Source: Phycisphaerales bacterium AB-hyl4 (GTDB lineage Bacteria > Planctomycetota > Phycisphaerae > Phycisphaerales > Phycisphaeraceae). Taken from it: a stretch of 64,000 bases of DNA. Position 1 is the first letter of the stretch; each line of letters opens with the position of its first letter. The notes under the pieces are model-generated. The model had not been told where the DNA came from and ran no database searches. It worked only from the letters and a program-made list of their open reading frames with translations. This document shows, piece after piece, positions 8,336-16,665 of the stretch. Made by a program: the position numbers and the translations under genes. Location: NCBI GenBank assembly GCA_041821185.1, contig JBGUBD010000013.1, positions 45,346 to 109,345 of the forward strand, written 5' to 3'.

Positions 8336-9208
8336 ATGGCCGACGCCGATGCACCATCCACGCGATACCGACCACACTGGGGCATACGCATGCTCACCTG
8401 GCTGCTGATTGCGCTGCTGGTGTGGACGGCGGCGGTGTGGCTGCTGCAACGCCAGGCGTTGTTCCCGCGACACGTGGCGAACATGGCGCCGGCGATCGAT
8501 CGGCCGAGCGATGCGGAAGTGCTTCGGCTGGACACGTCGGCGGGCGAGGTGGTGGCGTGGCTGCTGCCGGGCGAAGGCGTGAGCGCCGATCGGCCGGGGC
8601 CGGCGGTGATGTTCGCCCACGGCAACGGCGAGCGGATCGACTTCTGGCCCGCCGCGCTGCAACGTTATCGCGATATGGGCGTCACCGTCATGCTGCCAAG
8701 CTATCGCGGCTACGGCCCGTCGGCGGGCAGGCCCTCGGCTCGGGCGATCCTCGACGACTTCACCCGCTTCCACGACAAGCTCGCGGCCCGCGATGACGTC
8801 GACGCGGACCGCATCATCTTCCACGGCCGATCGCTCGGCGGCGCGACGCTGGGCACGCTCGCTGGCACGCGACCGCCCGCCGGGTTGATCCTCGAATCCA
8901 CCTTCACCAGCACCGCCGCGATGGCGCGGTCGTACCTGGTCCCGCCGTTTCTCATCCGCGACCGCTTCGATGCGCTCACGCCGTTGCGCAATCACGCCGG
9001 GCCGGTGCTCATCATGCACGGCAGGCTGGACACGATCGTCCCGTCGCGGCACGCCGAGCACTTGCACGCCGCCGCGGCCGACAGCGAACTGGTGTGGTTT
9101 GAAACGACGCACAACGATCCGATGCCGGAGCGGGAATACTGGCAGGCGATCGAAAGCTATCTTCAAGAGCATGATCTGCTGACAGCCGAGCCGACCGAGC
9201 CAGGGTGA
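8336..9208 (+). CDS. Alpha/beta hydrolase, membrane-anchored
   Basis: 290-aa serine hydrolase of the BAAT/prolyl-oligopeptidase-like group (YfhR/BEM46-like). An N-terminal hydrophobic helix (about 19-37) anchors it. FAHGNGE near 93-99 forms the oxyanion region. The nucleophile Ser166 is in GRSLGG, the acid Asp232 in GRLDTIVP and the base His259 in TTHNDP, so the triad is complete. The substrate is unknown. The gene is monocistronic and divergent from ruvB. Confidence 0.88.
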   Translation: MADADAPSTRYRPHWGIRMLTWLLIALLVWTAAVWLLQRQALFPRHVANMAPAIDRPSDAEVLRLDTSAGEVVAWLLPGEGVSADRPGPAVMFAHGNGERIDFWPAALQRYRDMGVTVMLPSYRGYGPSAGRPSARAILDDFTRFHDKLAARDDVDADRIIFHGRSLGGATLGTLAGTRPPAGLILESTFTSTAAMARSYLVPPFLIRDRFDALTPLRNHAGPVLIMHGRLDTIVPSRHAEHLHAAAADSELVWFETTHNDPMPEREYWQAIESYLQEHDLLTAEPTEPG

Positions 9209-9317
9209 TCGCATCCGACCGCCCGCTGACCGCCATGCACGATCTGCTGCGTGCACTACAATGCTTATTTGCCAGCCAGGCAATATCGTTTCTAATCAGA
9301 CAGACAGGAAGCACACC

Positions 9318-9833
9318 ATGAGCGAACGTACAGGACTCGTCACACTTAAAGGCAACCCCATTACACTCGTCGGCGATGAATTGAAAGCCGGCGACAAAGC
9401 GCCCGACTTCCAGCTCACCGGCACGGACATGAGCAGCAAGTCGCTGAGCGATTACGAAGGCAAGGTGAAGCTTGTCGTCGTCGTGCCGTCGCTGGACACG
9501 TCGGTCTGCGATACGGAAGTGCGCAAGTTCAACGAGCACGCCACATCGCTTGGCGACGACATCATCGTGCTCACCGTGAGCATGGACCTGCCGCCCGCGC
9601 AGAAGCGATGGTGCGGCGCAGCCGGCGTCGATCGTGTCGAATGCCTCAGCGACTACAAAGACCACAGCTTCGGCAAGGCGTGGGGTCTTCGCATTAAGGA
9701 AATCGGTTTCCTCGCCCGCAGCATCTTCGTGCTCGACAAGGACAACACGGTTCGCTACATGGAACTCGTGCCCGAAATCGGCCAGGAACCGGACTACGAC
9801 GCAGCGCTCGCCGCGGCGAAGCAGCTGGTGTGA
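9318..9833 (+). CDS. tpx: Thiol peroxidase (atypical 2-Cys peroxiredoxin)
   Basis: Reduces hydrogen peroxide and organic peroxides using thioredoxin. 171 aa, normal for Tpx. The peroxidatic Cys64 lies in PSLDTSVCDTEVRKFN and the resolving Cys99 in KRWCGA, both at the expected positions. The ATG at 9318 follows AGGA by eight bases; the open frame upstream of it is not conserved-looking. A strong terminator at 9898-9931 follows. Confidence 0.95.
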   Translation: MSERTGLVTLKGNPITLVGDELKAGDKAPDFQLTGTDMSSKSLSDYEGKVKLVVVVPSLDTSVCDTEVRKFNEHATSLGDDIIVLTVSMDLPPAQKRWCGAAGVDRVECLSDYKDHSFGKAWGLRIKEIGFLARSIFVLDKDNTVRYMELVPEIGQEPDYDAALAAAKQLV

Positions 9834-9897
9834 AATACCGCAAGTACTATTGTTCGCCTGGTAACGCCCTGTGTACCCGGTGAATGAAGAAACGCGT

Positions 9898-9931
9898 AAA
9901 GCCCACGGATGGCCATCCGTGGGCTTTTTTT
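9898..9931 (+). terminator. Rho-independent terminator of tpx, built on the CCCACGGAT palindrome (copy 2)
   Basis: Perfect palindrome GCCCACGGAT-GGCC-ATCCGTGGGC at 9901-9924 followed directly by seven T residues. It belongs to the same palindrome family as 974-996 and 38328-38354. Confidence 0.9.
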
Positions 9932-10004
9932 ATGACAAACTTCGATGTCTGCACGAATGAAGTCGCCGGGCTTGATGATCACGTATTCCATTCGTGAGGT
10001 GGTT

Positions 10005-10979
10005 TCAGGTGTAGGGGGTGCGGTGCGTCTGGAAGATGCCTTTGAGGTAGCCGACGGCGAACAGGTGTCCCAGCGAGGCGTAGCCGGGGATGTCCGGGTT
10101 TTCGCCGTGCATGGTGGGCACGTGGTCGTCGCGGAGCGGGCCGGCGAACCCGACGTCGTGGTACAGCTTCAACATGGCGGGCATGTCGGTCGGGCCTTCG
10201 TCGTGCCAGGTTTCGGTGAAAGCGTCAGCCGAGCCTTCCACGTCGCGCACGTGGACGAACGCGAGCCGACCCTGCTCGGCGAAGCGGCGGACGGTGGCTT
10301 CGAGGTCACAGCCCATCAGCTTGAAATTCGCCTGGCAGAACGTCACCGCATTGTGCCGGCTCGGCGCGAGTTGGTACGCGCGATCGAACGCCTCGACACT
10401 GCCGAACAACCGCGGCACGCTGCCGAGCTGCGGCAACGGCGGATCGTCCGGATGCAGCGCGAGCGTCACGTCCGCCTGCTCCGCAGCGGGGAGCACCGCT
10501 TTGAGAAACGCCTGATAGTTCGACCACAGTTCATCGTGACTCAGCTCCAGCTCATCGGCAACAGGAAGCTTCGTCAGCTCGAAGCGCGTGGTCAGCGAGC
10601 CGCCGCGCAGGGGCACGCTCACATCTGTGCGATGCCAGTCATGCTCGGCGGTCTTCGGGCGGAGCATGAAGTTGTAGCACAGCAGCTTCAGGCCGAGTTC
10701 GCCCATGTGGCCGAGCATCTGGCGGTAGCGGTCGAAGTCTTCGTCGCGGCCCGGTTCGCCGCGTTTGATGCGGCTCATGTCGAACGGATCGCCTTCCAGG
10801 CCGAGCAGCGTGATGCCCGCGTCGGCGAAGCGCGCCTGCAACGTGCGCAGTACACCGGCTTCCCACGGCGGGCCGAGCCCGGTGAGTTGCGGCTGGGCCT
10901 TGACCACCGCATGTGTCACGCCGACCTGCTTCGCCAGCGTCCAGCAGCGCTAAGCTCGCCCGGCTAACGTGGGGTTCAT
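10005..10979 (-). CDS. uxuA: D-mannonate dehydratase with an in-frame TAG at codon 10
   Basis: Converts D-mannonate to 2-keto-3-deoxygluconate in hexuronate catabolism. TIM-barrel motifs typical of UxuA are present: ALHPDDPP, HVRDVEG and RDDHVPTMHGE near the C-terminus. The ATG at 10979 lies 11 bases after glpK and is in frame with the rest, but codon 10 is TAG (10950-10952). The conserved-looking coding sequence WTLAKQVGVTHAVV resumes right after it. A GTG at 10919 is the only standard start after the stop and would remove the first helix of the barrel. So this is either a recently disabled gene, a sequence error, or a gene with a short start. Confidence 0.75.
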
Positions 10980-10990
10980 TTGTTGTTGTG

Positions 10991-12496
10991 TCAGCCGGCC
11001 GTCGGTTCCCATCCTCGACTGCGCTTGACTGCTTCCAGCCACCGCTCGCGCAGCTTGTGCACGCGATCGTCCGACATCGTCGGCTCAAATCGGCGATCGA
11101 CCTGCCACTGCGCCGCGATCTGCTTTCGATCGGTCCAGACACCGGTCGCCAGCCCCGCCAGGTAGGCCGCGCCGGCCGCGGTTGTCTCCGTCACCTTCGG
11201 CCGAACGGTCGGCACGCGAAGCACGTCGGCTTGAAACTGCATGAGCAGATCGTTCGCCGCAGCGCCGCCATCGACCCGCAACTCTGTGATGTCCATGCCC
11301 GCGTCGGCGTGCATCGCTTCAAGTACGTCGGCGGTCTGGAACGCAATCGCCTCCAGCGCCGCGCGGGCGATGTGGCCGGCGGTCGTGCCGCGCGTCAGCC
11401 CGACCAGCGTGCCGCGAGCGTATGGGTCCCAATGCGGTGCGCCAAGCCCTGCGAAGGCGGGCACGAGATACACGCCGCCGTTGTCGTCCACGCTCGCAGC
11501 GAGCTTTTCGATTTCACTGGATGAGTCGATCATGTGCAGCCCGTCGCGAAGCCACTGCACCACCGCCCCACCGATGAAGATGCTGCCTTCGAGCGCGTAT
11601 TCGACTTCGTCGCCGAGTTGCCACGCAATCGTCGTCAGCAGGTTGTGCTTTGAGGTGCGGGGTTTGTTACCGGTGTTCAGCAACATGAAGCAGCCCGTGC
11701 CGTAAGTGTTCTTCGCCATGCCGGGCGTCATGCACATCTGCCCGAACAGCGCCGCCTGTTGATCGCCCGCCACGCCCGCGATGGGCACGGCAGTGCCGAG
11801 CAGTTCCGGGTCGGTTTCGCCATACACTTCGCTCGACGGCCGAACGTCCGGCAGCAGCTCGCGCGGGATGCTCAGATGTTCGAGCAACTCATCGTCCCAT
11901 TGCCCGGTGCGGATGTTGTATAGCAGCGTACGTGAGGCGTTGGTCGCGTCGGTGATGTGCACTCGGCCGACGGTAAGCTTCCAGATCAGCCACGTATCGA
12001 CCGTGCCGAAGGCGAGCTCGCCGCGCTGGGCGCGCTCGCGTGCGCCGTCGACGTGTTCGAGCAGCCAGTTGATTTTCGTGCCGGAGAAGTAGGCATCGAG
12101 CACGAGGCCGGTCTTCTGTTGAAACGTGTCGGCGAAGCCGGCGTTGCGAAGGCGGTCGCAGAGGTCGGCGGTGCGGCGGTCCTGCCAGACGATGGCGTTG
12201 GCGATCGGCTCGCCGGTCGCGCGGTCCCAGATGAGCGTGGTTTCTCGCTGGTTGGTGATGCCCACGCCGGCGATGTCGCCGGGAGAAAGGTCGGCCAGAT
12301 CCAGCGCTTCGCGGGCGGCACGCAGCTGCGACCGCCAGATGGCCTCGGGGTTGTGCTCCACCCAGCCCGGCCGGGGGAACAGCTGCTCGAACTCATGCTG
12401 AGCCCGGGCGACGATGCCCCCCTGCTGGTCGAAAACGATGGCACGCGAGCTGGTCGTGCCCTGATCCAATGCCAGTACGTGGGTTTTCGTCGTCAT
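10991..12496 (-). CDS. glpK: Glycerol kinase
   Basis: FGGY-family kinase phosphorylating glycerol to sn-glycerol 3-phosphate. 501 aa, usual length. The ATPase core starts [11 protein letters not shown] (about 9-19), [10 protein letters not shown] follows, and the C-terminal FGGY signature region is present ([20 protein letters not shown]). No glpF or glpD is adjacent. The mannonate dehydratase follows 11 bases downstream, so the two are probably cotranscribed. The pairing of glycerol and hexuronate functions is unusual but may simply be chance. Confidence 0.96.
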   Translation of the reverse strand: MTTKTHVLALDQGTTSSRAIVFDQQGGIVARAQHEFEQLFPRPGWVEHNPEAIWRSQLRAAREALDLADLSPGDIAGVGITNQRETTLIWDRATGEPIANAIVWQDRRTADLCDRLRNAGFADTFQQKTGLVLDAYFSGTKINWLLEHVDGARERAQRGELAFGTVDTWLIWKLTVGRVHITDATNASRTLLYNIRTGQWDDELLEHLSIPRELLPDVRPSSEVYGETDPELLGTAVPIAGVAGDQQAALFGQMCMTPGMAKNTYGTGCFMLLNTGNKPRTSKHNLLTTIAWQLGDEVEYALEGSIFIGGAVVQWLRDGLHMIDSSSEIEKLAASVDDNGGVYLVPAFAGLGAPHWDPYARGTLVGLTRGTTAGHIARAALEAIAFQTADVLEAMHADAGMDITELRVDGGAAANDLLMQFQADVLRVPTVRPKVTETTAAGAAYLAGLATGVWTDRKQIAAQWQVDRRFEPTMSDDRVHKLRERWLEAVKRSRGWEPTAG

Positions 12497-12775
12497 CGCG
12501 CCACTCCACTTCGCTGCCCGATTTCACTGTCTCGCTCAGCCACCCCATCCTACTGCGAACGCCCGCGATCTCACACCATGACCCGGTTTTGTTAGCCCCC
12601 CTGCCCAACCTGCGCAGAACTTTGCCCAACTGCACAATTCCGCGACCCGCCGGGCCGACCATCGCATAGAATAAACGTCAGGCGCAAACGACCGGCAGGC
12701 GGCTGCCGAGGTCTCGGCTTCGATCCTGTCGGCCGGTGTGCTATATTGATGACCTGTTCCCCGTACGCCACCTAC

Positions 12776-12781
12776 AGGAGG
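12776..12781 (+). promoter_or_regulatory. Shine-Dalgarno AGGAGG that fixes a TTG start
   Basis: A perfect AGGAGG ends seven bases before TTG at 12789. No ATG lies nearby in frame, so the TTG is the start of the zinc-ribbon protein gene. Confidence 0.8.
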
Positions 12782-12788
12782 CCCCCCT

Positions 12789-13544
12789 TTGTCGCTTCAA
12801 GAACAACTGCACGAGCTTTTCCTGCTGGACCAGCAGCTTCGCGGCCTGCGTAACCGCCTCGACGCCGGGCAAAGTCGCCAGCGGGCGCAGCAGAACAAGC
12901 TCGTGCAGCTTCAGCAGCAGCAGCAGGAGCTTTCCCACCAACTCCGCCAGACCCAGGTCAACGCCCAAACGCTTGAGAAGCAATCCGGCGAGATGGAGGC
13001 CCGCATCAACGAACTGCGCGGCCGCATGAACAACGTCACCAGCAATAAGGAATACTCCGCCCTGCTGGTCGAGGTGAACACGCTGAAGGTCGACAAGAGC
13101 AAAATCGAAGACCAGGCGCTCGAACAGATGAACGAGGTGGACACGCTCAAGCAGCGGGTCACCGATATCGAACAGAAGATCGACGACCAGAAAAAACTCG
13201 TCAGCGGTGCGGACAACGAAGTCGACTCCGCCCGCGCGGAAGTGGGCGATCGTCTGGATGAAGTGGCGAGCAAACGTCAGGCCGCCGCCGAGAAAGTACC
13301 CGCCGACGCCCGCGCCGTGTTCGAACGGCTTGCCGACTCATACGAAGGCGAAGCGCTTGCCGAGGTTGAGGAAGCGAACCGCCGTCGCATGGAATACAAC
13401 TGCGGCGGCTGTTACATGAGCCTGCCTATCGAACGCGTCAACGGCATCATGATGCGAACCAACGAACTGGTCACCTGCCCCAACTGCAACCGCATCCTCT
13501 ACATGAAACCCGAGTTGAAGTCGGCGCTCAGCGGGGCGAAGTAA
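12789..13544 (+). CDS. Coiled-coil protein with C-terminal C4 zinc ribbon
   Basis: 251 aa. Residues 5-170 are a long coiled coil rich in Gln, Glu and Lys. The C-terminus has two CxxC knuckles (Cys205/Cys208 in NCGGC and Cys230/Cys233 in TCPNC), matching the zf-RING_7 (DUF164-type) family. Family members are believed to bind nucleic acid or ribosomes, but their role is not settled. The TTG start is set by the AGGAGG at 12776. It is followed 62 bases downstream by an RNase HI gene; a C4 zinc-ribbon/RNase HI pairing recurs in bacteria and suggests an RNA or R-loop function. Confidence 0.88.
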   Translation: MSLQEQLHELFLLDQQLRGLRNRLDAGQSRQRAQQNKLVQLQQQQQELSHQLRQTQVNAQTLEKQSGEMEARINELRGRMNNVTSNKEYSALLVEVNTLKVDKSKIEDQALEQMNEVDTLKQRVTDIEQKIDDQKKLVSGADNEVDSARAEVGDRLDEVASKRQAAAEKVPADARAVFERLADSYEGEALAEVEEANRRRMEYNCGGCYMSLPIERVNGIMMRTNELVTCPNCNRILYMKPELKSALSGAK

Positions 13545-13606
13545 CCGACGATTGAAGATTCGCGTATCGTTCGCTTCCATCCGCAACCCCTTCGCTTCAA
13601 TCGTCC

Positions 13607-14332
13607 ATGAATCTGATCATCCACATCGATGGTGGCTCGCGCGGCAACCCGGGCCCGGCCGGGGTTGGTGTCGTCCTGCATGATGCAGACACGCGCAAGC
13701 CTGTACACGAGGCCGGTTACTTCGTCGGCCGAACCACGAACAATGTCGCCGAATACACCGGCCTGCTGCGCGCCCTGGAAATCGCTCACGAGCACAACGC
13801 CGCGAGCGTCACCGTCCATAGCGACTCACAGCTCATGGTCCGCCAGTTGCATGGGCAGTACAAGGTCAAGTCCGCCGACCTCAAGCCGCTGTTCGACAAG
13901 GCACGGCAGGCGCTGGGCCGGTTCAAGCAGTGGAAGCTCGACCACGTTCCGCGTGAGAAAAACGAGCGAGCCGACGAGTTGGCCAATCTCGCGATGGACG
14001 TGCGGAAAGACGTGATCGCCGTCGTCAACGGGCAGGCGAGCAAATCGACCGCCGCCCCACGCGCGGCCGCAGCAGCGCCGGCGAGCGCGAAAGCCATCGA
14101 CACCGAGACCATGTGGCAAGTGCGGATCGAAGGCGAGTCTGAGGTCTGCCCCGCTCACATGCCAGCCGACCACGAGTTCACGATGGGCTCGACCGTTGGC
14201 GAGCCGAACCTGTGCACCCACGCCGCCACCGCGATCTTCTCCACCCGCCTGCCCAACTGGTCCGCCAGTCGCCGCATGGCCAACGTCCGCTGCGCCGCCT
14301 GCGACCGTACGATCCGCATCCGCCGCAGCTAA
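13607..14332 (+). CDS. rnhA: Ribonuclease HI fused to a C-terminal Cys/His domain
   Basis: Residues 1-135 form a complete RNase HI domain, which cuts RNA in RNA-DNA hybrids. Catalytic carboxylates are Asp8 in IDGGSRGNPGP, Glu49 in NNVAEY, Asp73 in HSDSQL and Asp123 in ERADELAN. An Ala/Ser-rich linker (about 140-165) leads to a 75-residue domain with Cys181 (EVCPAHM), Cys203/His205 (LCTHA) and Cys229/Cys232 (RCAAC). This resembles the TIGR04076-type small Cys-rich domain and may bind metal. It follows the zinc-ribbon gene and overlaps the convergent gene by four bases. The core is certain; the tail assignment is tentative. Confidence 0.92.
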   Translation: MNLIIHIDGGSRGNPGPAGVGVVLHDADTRKPVHEAGYFVGRTTNNVAEYTGLLRALEIAHEHNAASVTVHSDSQLMVRQLHGQYKVKSADLKPLFDKARQALGRFKQWKLDHVPREKNERADELANLAMDVRKDVIAVVNGQASKSTAAPRAAAAAPASAKAIDTETMWQVRIEGESEVCPAHMPADHEFTMGSTVGEPNLCTHAATAIFSTRLPNWSASRRMANVRCAACDRTIRIRRS

Positions 14333-15213
14333 GTCGCCTGTGATCGACCGACGGTCAGTTCGTTTCGCATGATCGCCATGCTCACACCGCCGGCGATGAG
14401 CACCACGACGACCTCCGCGGCGCGGTCGAGCACCGCCGCCGCCGCCGCGGTCGCCGTCTCGACTGGTGCGAGCACGGGGGCGAGCACCGCGATGAGCCAT
14501 TCGCTCAACCCCAGCCCGCTCGGCGTCAGCCCCACCAGTTTCACCAGCACGCTGGCGGCACTGATGAGCACCGCCTGTTCGTAGCCGATGGGTTGGCCCA
14601 GCAGTGCAAACGCCAACCACAGCCGCAGCGCCGCCGCCAGCAGGTCGGCCGTGCGCAGCGGCACCCACAGCCAGCCATGTCGCACCGCTCGGCCGAGCAC
14701 GCGCCTGCCAATGGCCCCCGTCACGCTCGCCAGCACCACCACCGCCGCCGCCAGCGCCAGCCAGCCCGCCGTAACGCCAGAGACCAGCAGCGCCCCCGCC
14801 GCGATGCCTGACACGACCACCGCGAGCGCGAGCACGATTGCCACAATCACCGCCGACTGTCGCAGCGGCAGGTCGTGCCGCCATTTCAGATACGCCGACC
14901 GCCCCACCAGCCCCGCTCGCGGCAACGGCAGATAGTTCAACACCGCACTGACGCACACCAGCCCCACCATCCGCGCCGCCCCAACGCCCGGCGACGCGTC
15001 AAAGCTCAACGTCACCGCCCAGAACAGCAGCCCCGCCAGCACCAGGTTGCCCAGCACCACCACCGCCAACACGACGAACCCGCTCAACGGCGCATCGGCA
15101 AGCACTGTCCAGTCCACCCCGCGCACCGCATACACCACCGCCAGCGCCAGCAGCGCAACGCCGAGCAGCAGGCCCAGGCCACGTCCAAACTGTCGCAAGC
15201 GATTCAATGGCAT
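14329..15213 (-). CDS. YbhN/UPF0104-type lysylphosphatidylglycerol synthase-like membrane protein
   Basis: 294 aa with about eight hydrophobic segments. The pattern NYLPLPRAGLVGRSAYLK near residue 93 and LTPSGLGLSEW near residue 229 match the membrane domain of the LPG_synthase_TM/UPF0104 family, thought to flip lipids or lipid-linked sugars. There is no soluble synthase domain. It overlaps the end of the RNase HI gene by four bases in convergent orientation. Confidence 0.85.
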   Translation of the reverse strand: MPLNRLRQFGRGLGLLLGVALLALAVVYAVRGVDWTVLADAPLSGFVVLAVVVLGNLVLAGLLFWAVTLSFDASPGVGAARMVGLVCVSAVLNYLPLPRAGLVGRSAYLKWRHDLPLRQSAVIVAIVLALAVVVSGIAAGALLVSGVTAGWLALAAAVVVLASVTGAIGRRVLGRAVRHGWLWVPLRTADLLAAALRLWLAFALLGQPIGYEQAVLISAASVLVKLVGLTPSGLGLSEWLIAVLAPVLAPVETATAAAAAVLDRAAEVVVVLIAGGVSMAIMRNELTVGRSQAT

Positions 15214-15354
15214 GGCCGAGATCGTAGCAAAGACAGGCCTCTCGCCGAGGCAATCGACGATGAGAAATCAGCAACCAGCCGATCGGGCCGACCCGGCCTC
15301 CCGCTCGCGGACTCGCCCAAGGCTCGGCTTTCTCAAACCAGATACCAGCGACGC

Positions 15355-15366
15355 GAAACCAGAAAC
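15355..15366 (-). repeat. Dispersed 12-mer GTTTCTGGTTTC, copy 2
   Basis: Reverse complement of the 12-mer seen at 942-953, about 130 bases before the next gene start. See also 36300-36311. Confidence 0.6.
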
Positions 15367-15497
15367 CTTCCCAGCGTCGCCTGATTTGCCCCAAGGCGGT
15401 ACAATGATGGTGGACGGGGTGGCCCGACACTTCAAGGCCGGCCGATTCCTGTGACATGATGGATCATCATTCCCGAAGTACAAAGGTGGGGTGACCG

Positions 15498-16574
15498 ATG
15501 GCTCAGCAGGAAACCAACTCGCAACAAGCTCAACCGCAGGAACCCGCCAAGCCGCGCAAGCCGTGGTTCGGTACGCCGACGGCGATCCTCATCCTCGGCC
15601 TGCTGGTCTGGGTGCTGGCGCTGGCGGCGGCGGGCGGCGCGACCGTGGCGAATCATATGCTTCTGCAAGATGCCACATTCACCGATGAGCCCACGCGGAT
15701 CGCTTTCAACTACCTCGTCTACTTCCCGAGCACGCTGCTGGCGGTGCTGGGGGTCGGTATTGTCGTCCTCGCGGCGGTGCGTTGGGGGGTGTACGGCCGA
15801 GACGCCGTGGGCGTGCCCGACCATCGCGGCCAACAGGAAGTCGTCGACCTGCTCAAGCAGGTCAACCAGCGCCTGCTGATCAGCGAAGCCGCCAAGCGCA
15901 TCGCCTACCGCGAGCAGGATCTGCAGGCATTGCGGCACACCATTCAGATGGACGTCGAGCGCGGCCAGTTCGATGCCGCCCTCGTCCTCGTCGGCGAACT
16001 CGCCCAGACGTACGGCTATCGCGAGGAAGCCGAAACCTTCCGCGAACAGATTGCCGTCGCACGCTCGGCCGAGCAGGACGCGAAAATCAGCGAATCGCTG
16101 GCAAGACTTGACGAAATCCTCGCCCGCCATGACTTTGACCGAGCCGGGCGCGAAGCGGCGAAGATTCAACGCCTCTACCCCGAGTCCGAACGCGTACGCG
16201 ACGTCACCCGCCGAGTACGCGAAGCTCGCGAGCGTTACAAGATGCAACTCGAGCGCGAGTTTCTCGAAGCGGCGGAGCGAGAAGACATCACGCAGGCGAT
16301 GAACGTGCTCAAGACAATGGACAAGTACCTCAGCGAAGCCGAGGCCGCGCCACTTCGCGAGACGGCCCGGGGCGTGATCGGCAAGCAGCGCGACAACCTC
16401 GGTGTGCAGTTCAAGATCGCTGTGCAGGACAAGGAATGGACCGCCGCGGTGCGCGTGGGCGAACAGATCATCCGCGAGTTTCCCAACACGCGGATGGCTG
16501 AGGAAGTGCGAGCGATGATCGACCTGCTGCGCGAACGCGCCGCGGGCCAGCAGGCCGTCCAGGCCACCCCCTGA
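15498..16574 (+). CDS. Membrane protein with C-terminal TPR-like helical repeats
   Basis: 358 aa. A Gln/Pro-rich cytoplasmic start leads to two hydrophobic helices (about 28-50 and 70-95), then a highly charged helical domain of about 250 residues with repeat spacing (RGQFDAALVLVGELAQTYGY, HDFDRAGREAAKIQRLYP, KEWTAAVRVGEQIIREFP), like a tetratricopeptide-type scaffold. The ATG at 15498 is preceded by GGTGGGG. It resembles the plan of the two proteins at 3224 and 4111. Function unknown. Confidence 0.8.
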   Translation: MAQQETNSQQAQPQEPAKPRKPWFGTPTAILILGLLVWVLALAAAGGATVANHMLLQDATFTDEPTRIAFNYLVYFPSTLLAVLGVGIVVLAAVRWGVYGRDAVGVPDHRGQQEVVDLLKQVNQRLLISEAAKRIAYREQDLQALRHTIQMDVERGQFDAALVLVGELAQTYGYREEAETFREQIAVARSAEQDAKISESLARLDEILARHDFDRAGREAAKIQRLYPESERVRDVTRRVREARERYKMQLEREFLEAAEREDITQAMNVLKTMDKYLSEAEAAPLRETARGVIGKQRDNLGVQFKIAVQDKEWTAAVRVGEQIIREFPNTRMAEEVRAMIDLLRERAAGQQAVQATP

Positions 16575-16612
16575 TCGACCGTTCGCTCAACAATCACAGG
16601 TATGAATGACAG

Positions 16613-16639
16613 AAGCCCACACCGTCACAGTGTGGGCTT
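16613..16639. terminator. Hairpin between convergent genes
   Basis: Perfect 10-bp inverted repeat AAGCCCACAC / GTGTGGGCTT with a seven-base loop, between the TPR gene and nadE. There is no long T-run on either side, so it is a likely but weak bidirectional terminator. Confidence 0.55.
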
Positions 16640-16665
16640 CGCTCGTTTAGACAACTGAAAAGAGA

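Noticed and set aside
9945-10967. 340-codon plus-strand open frame
   Set aside because: Antisense to the mannonate dehydratase, whose motifs are clear.
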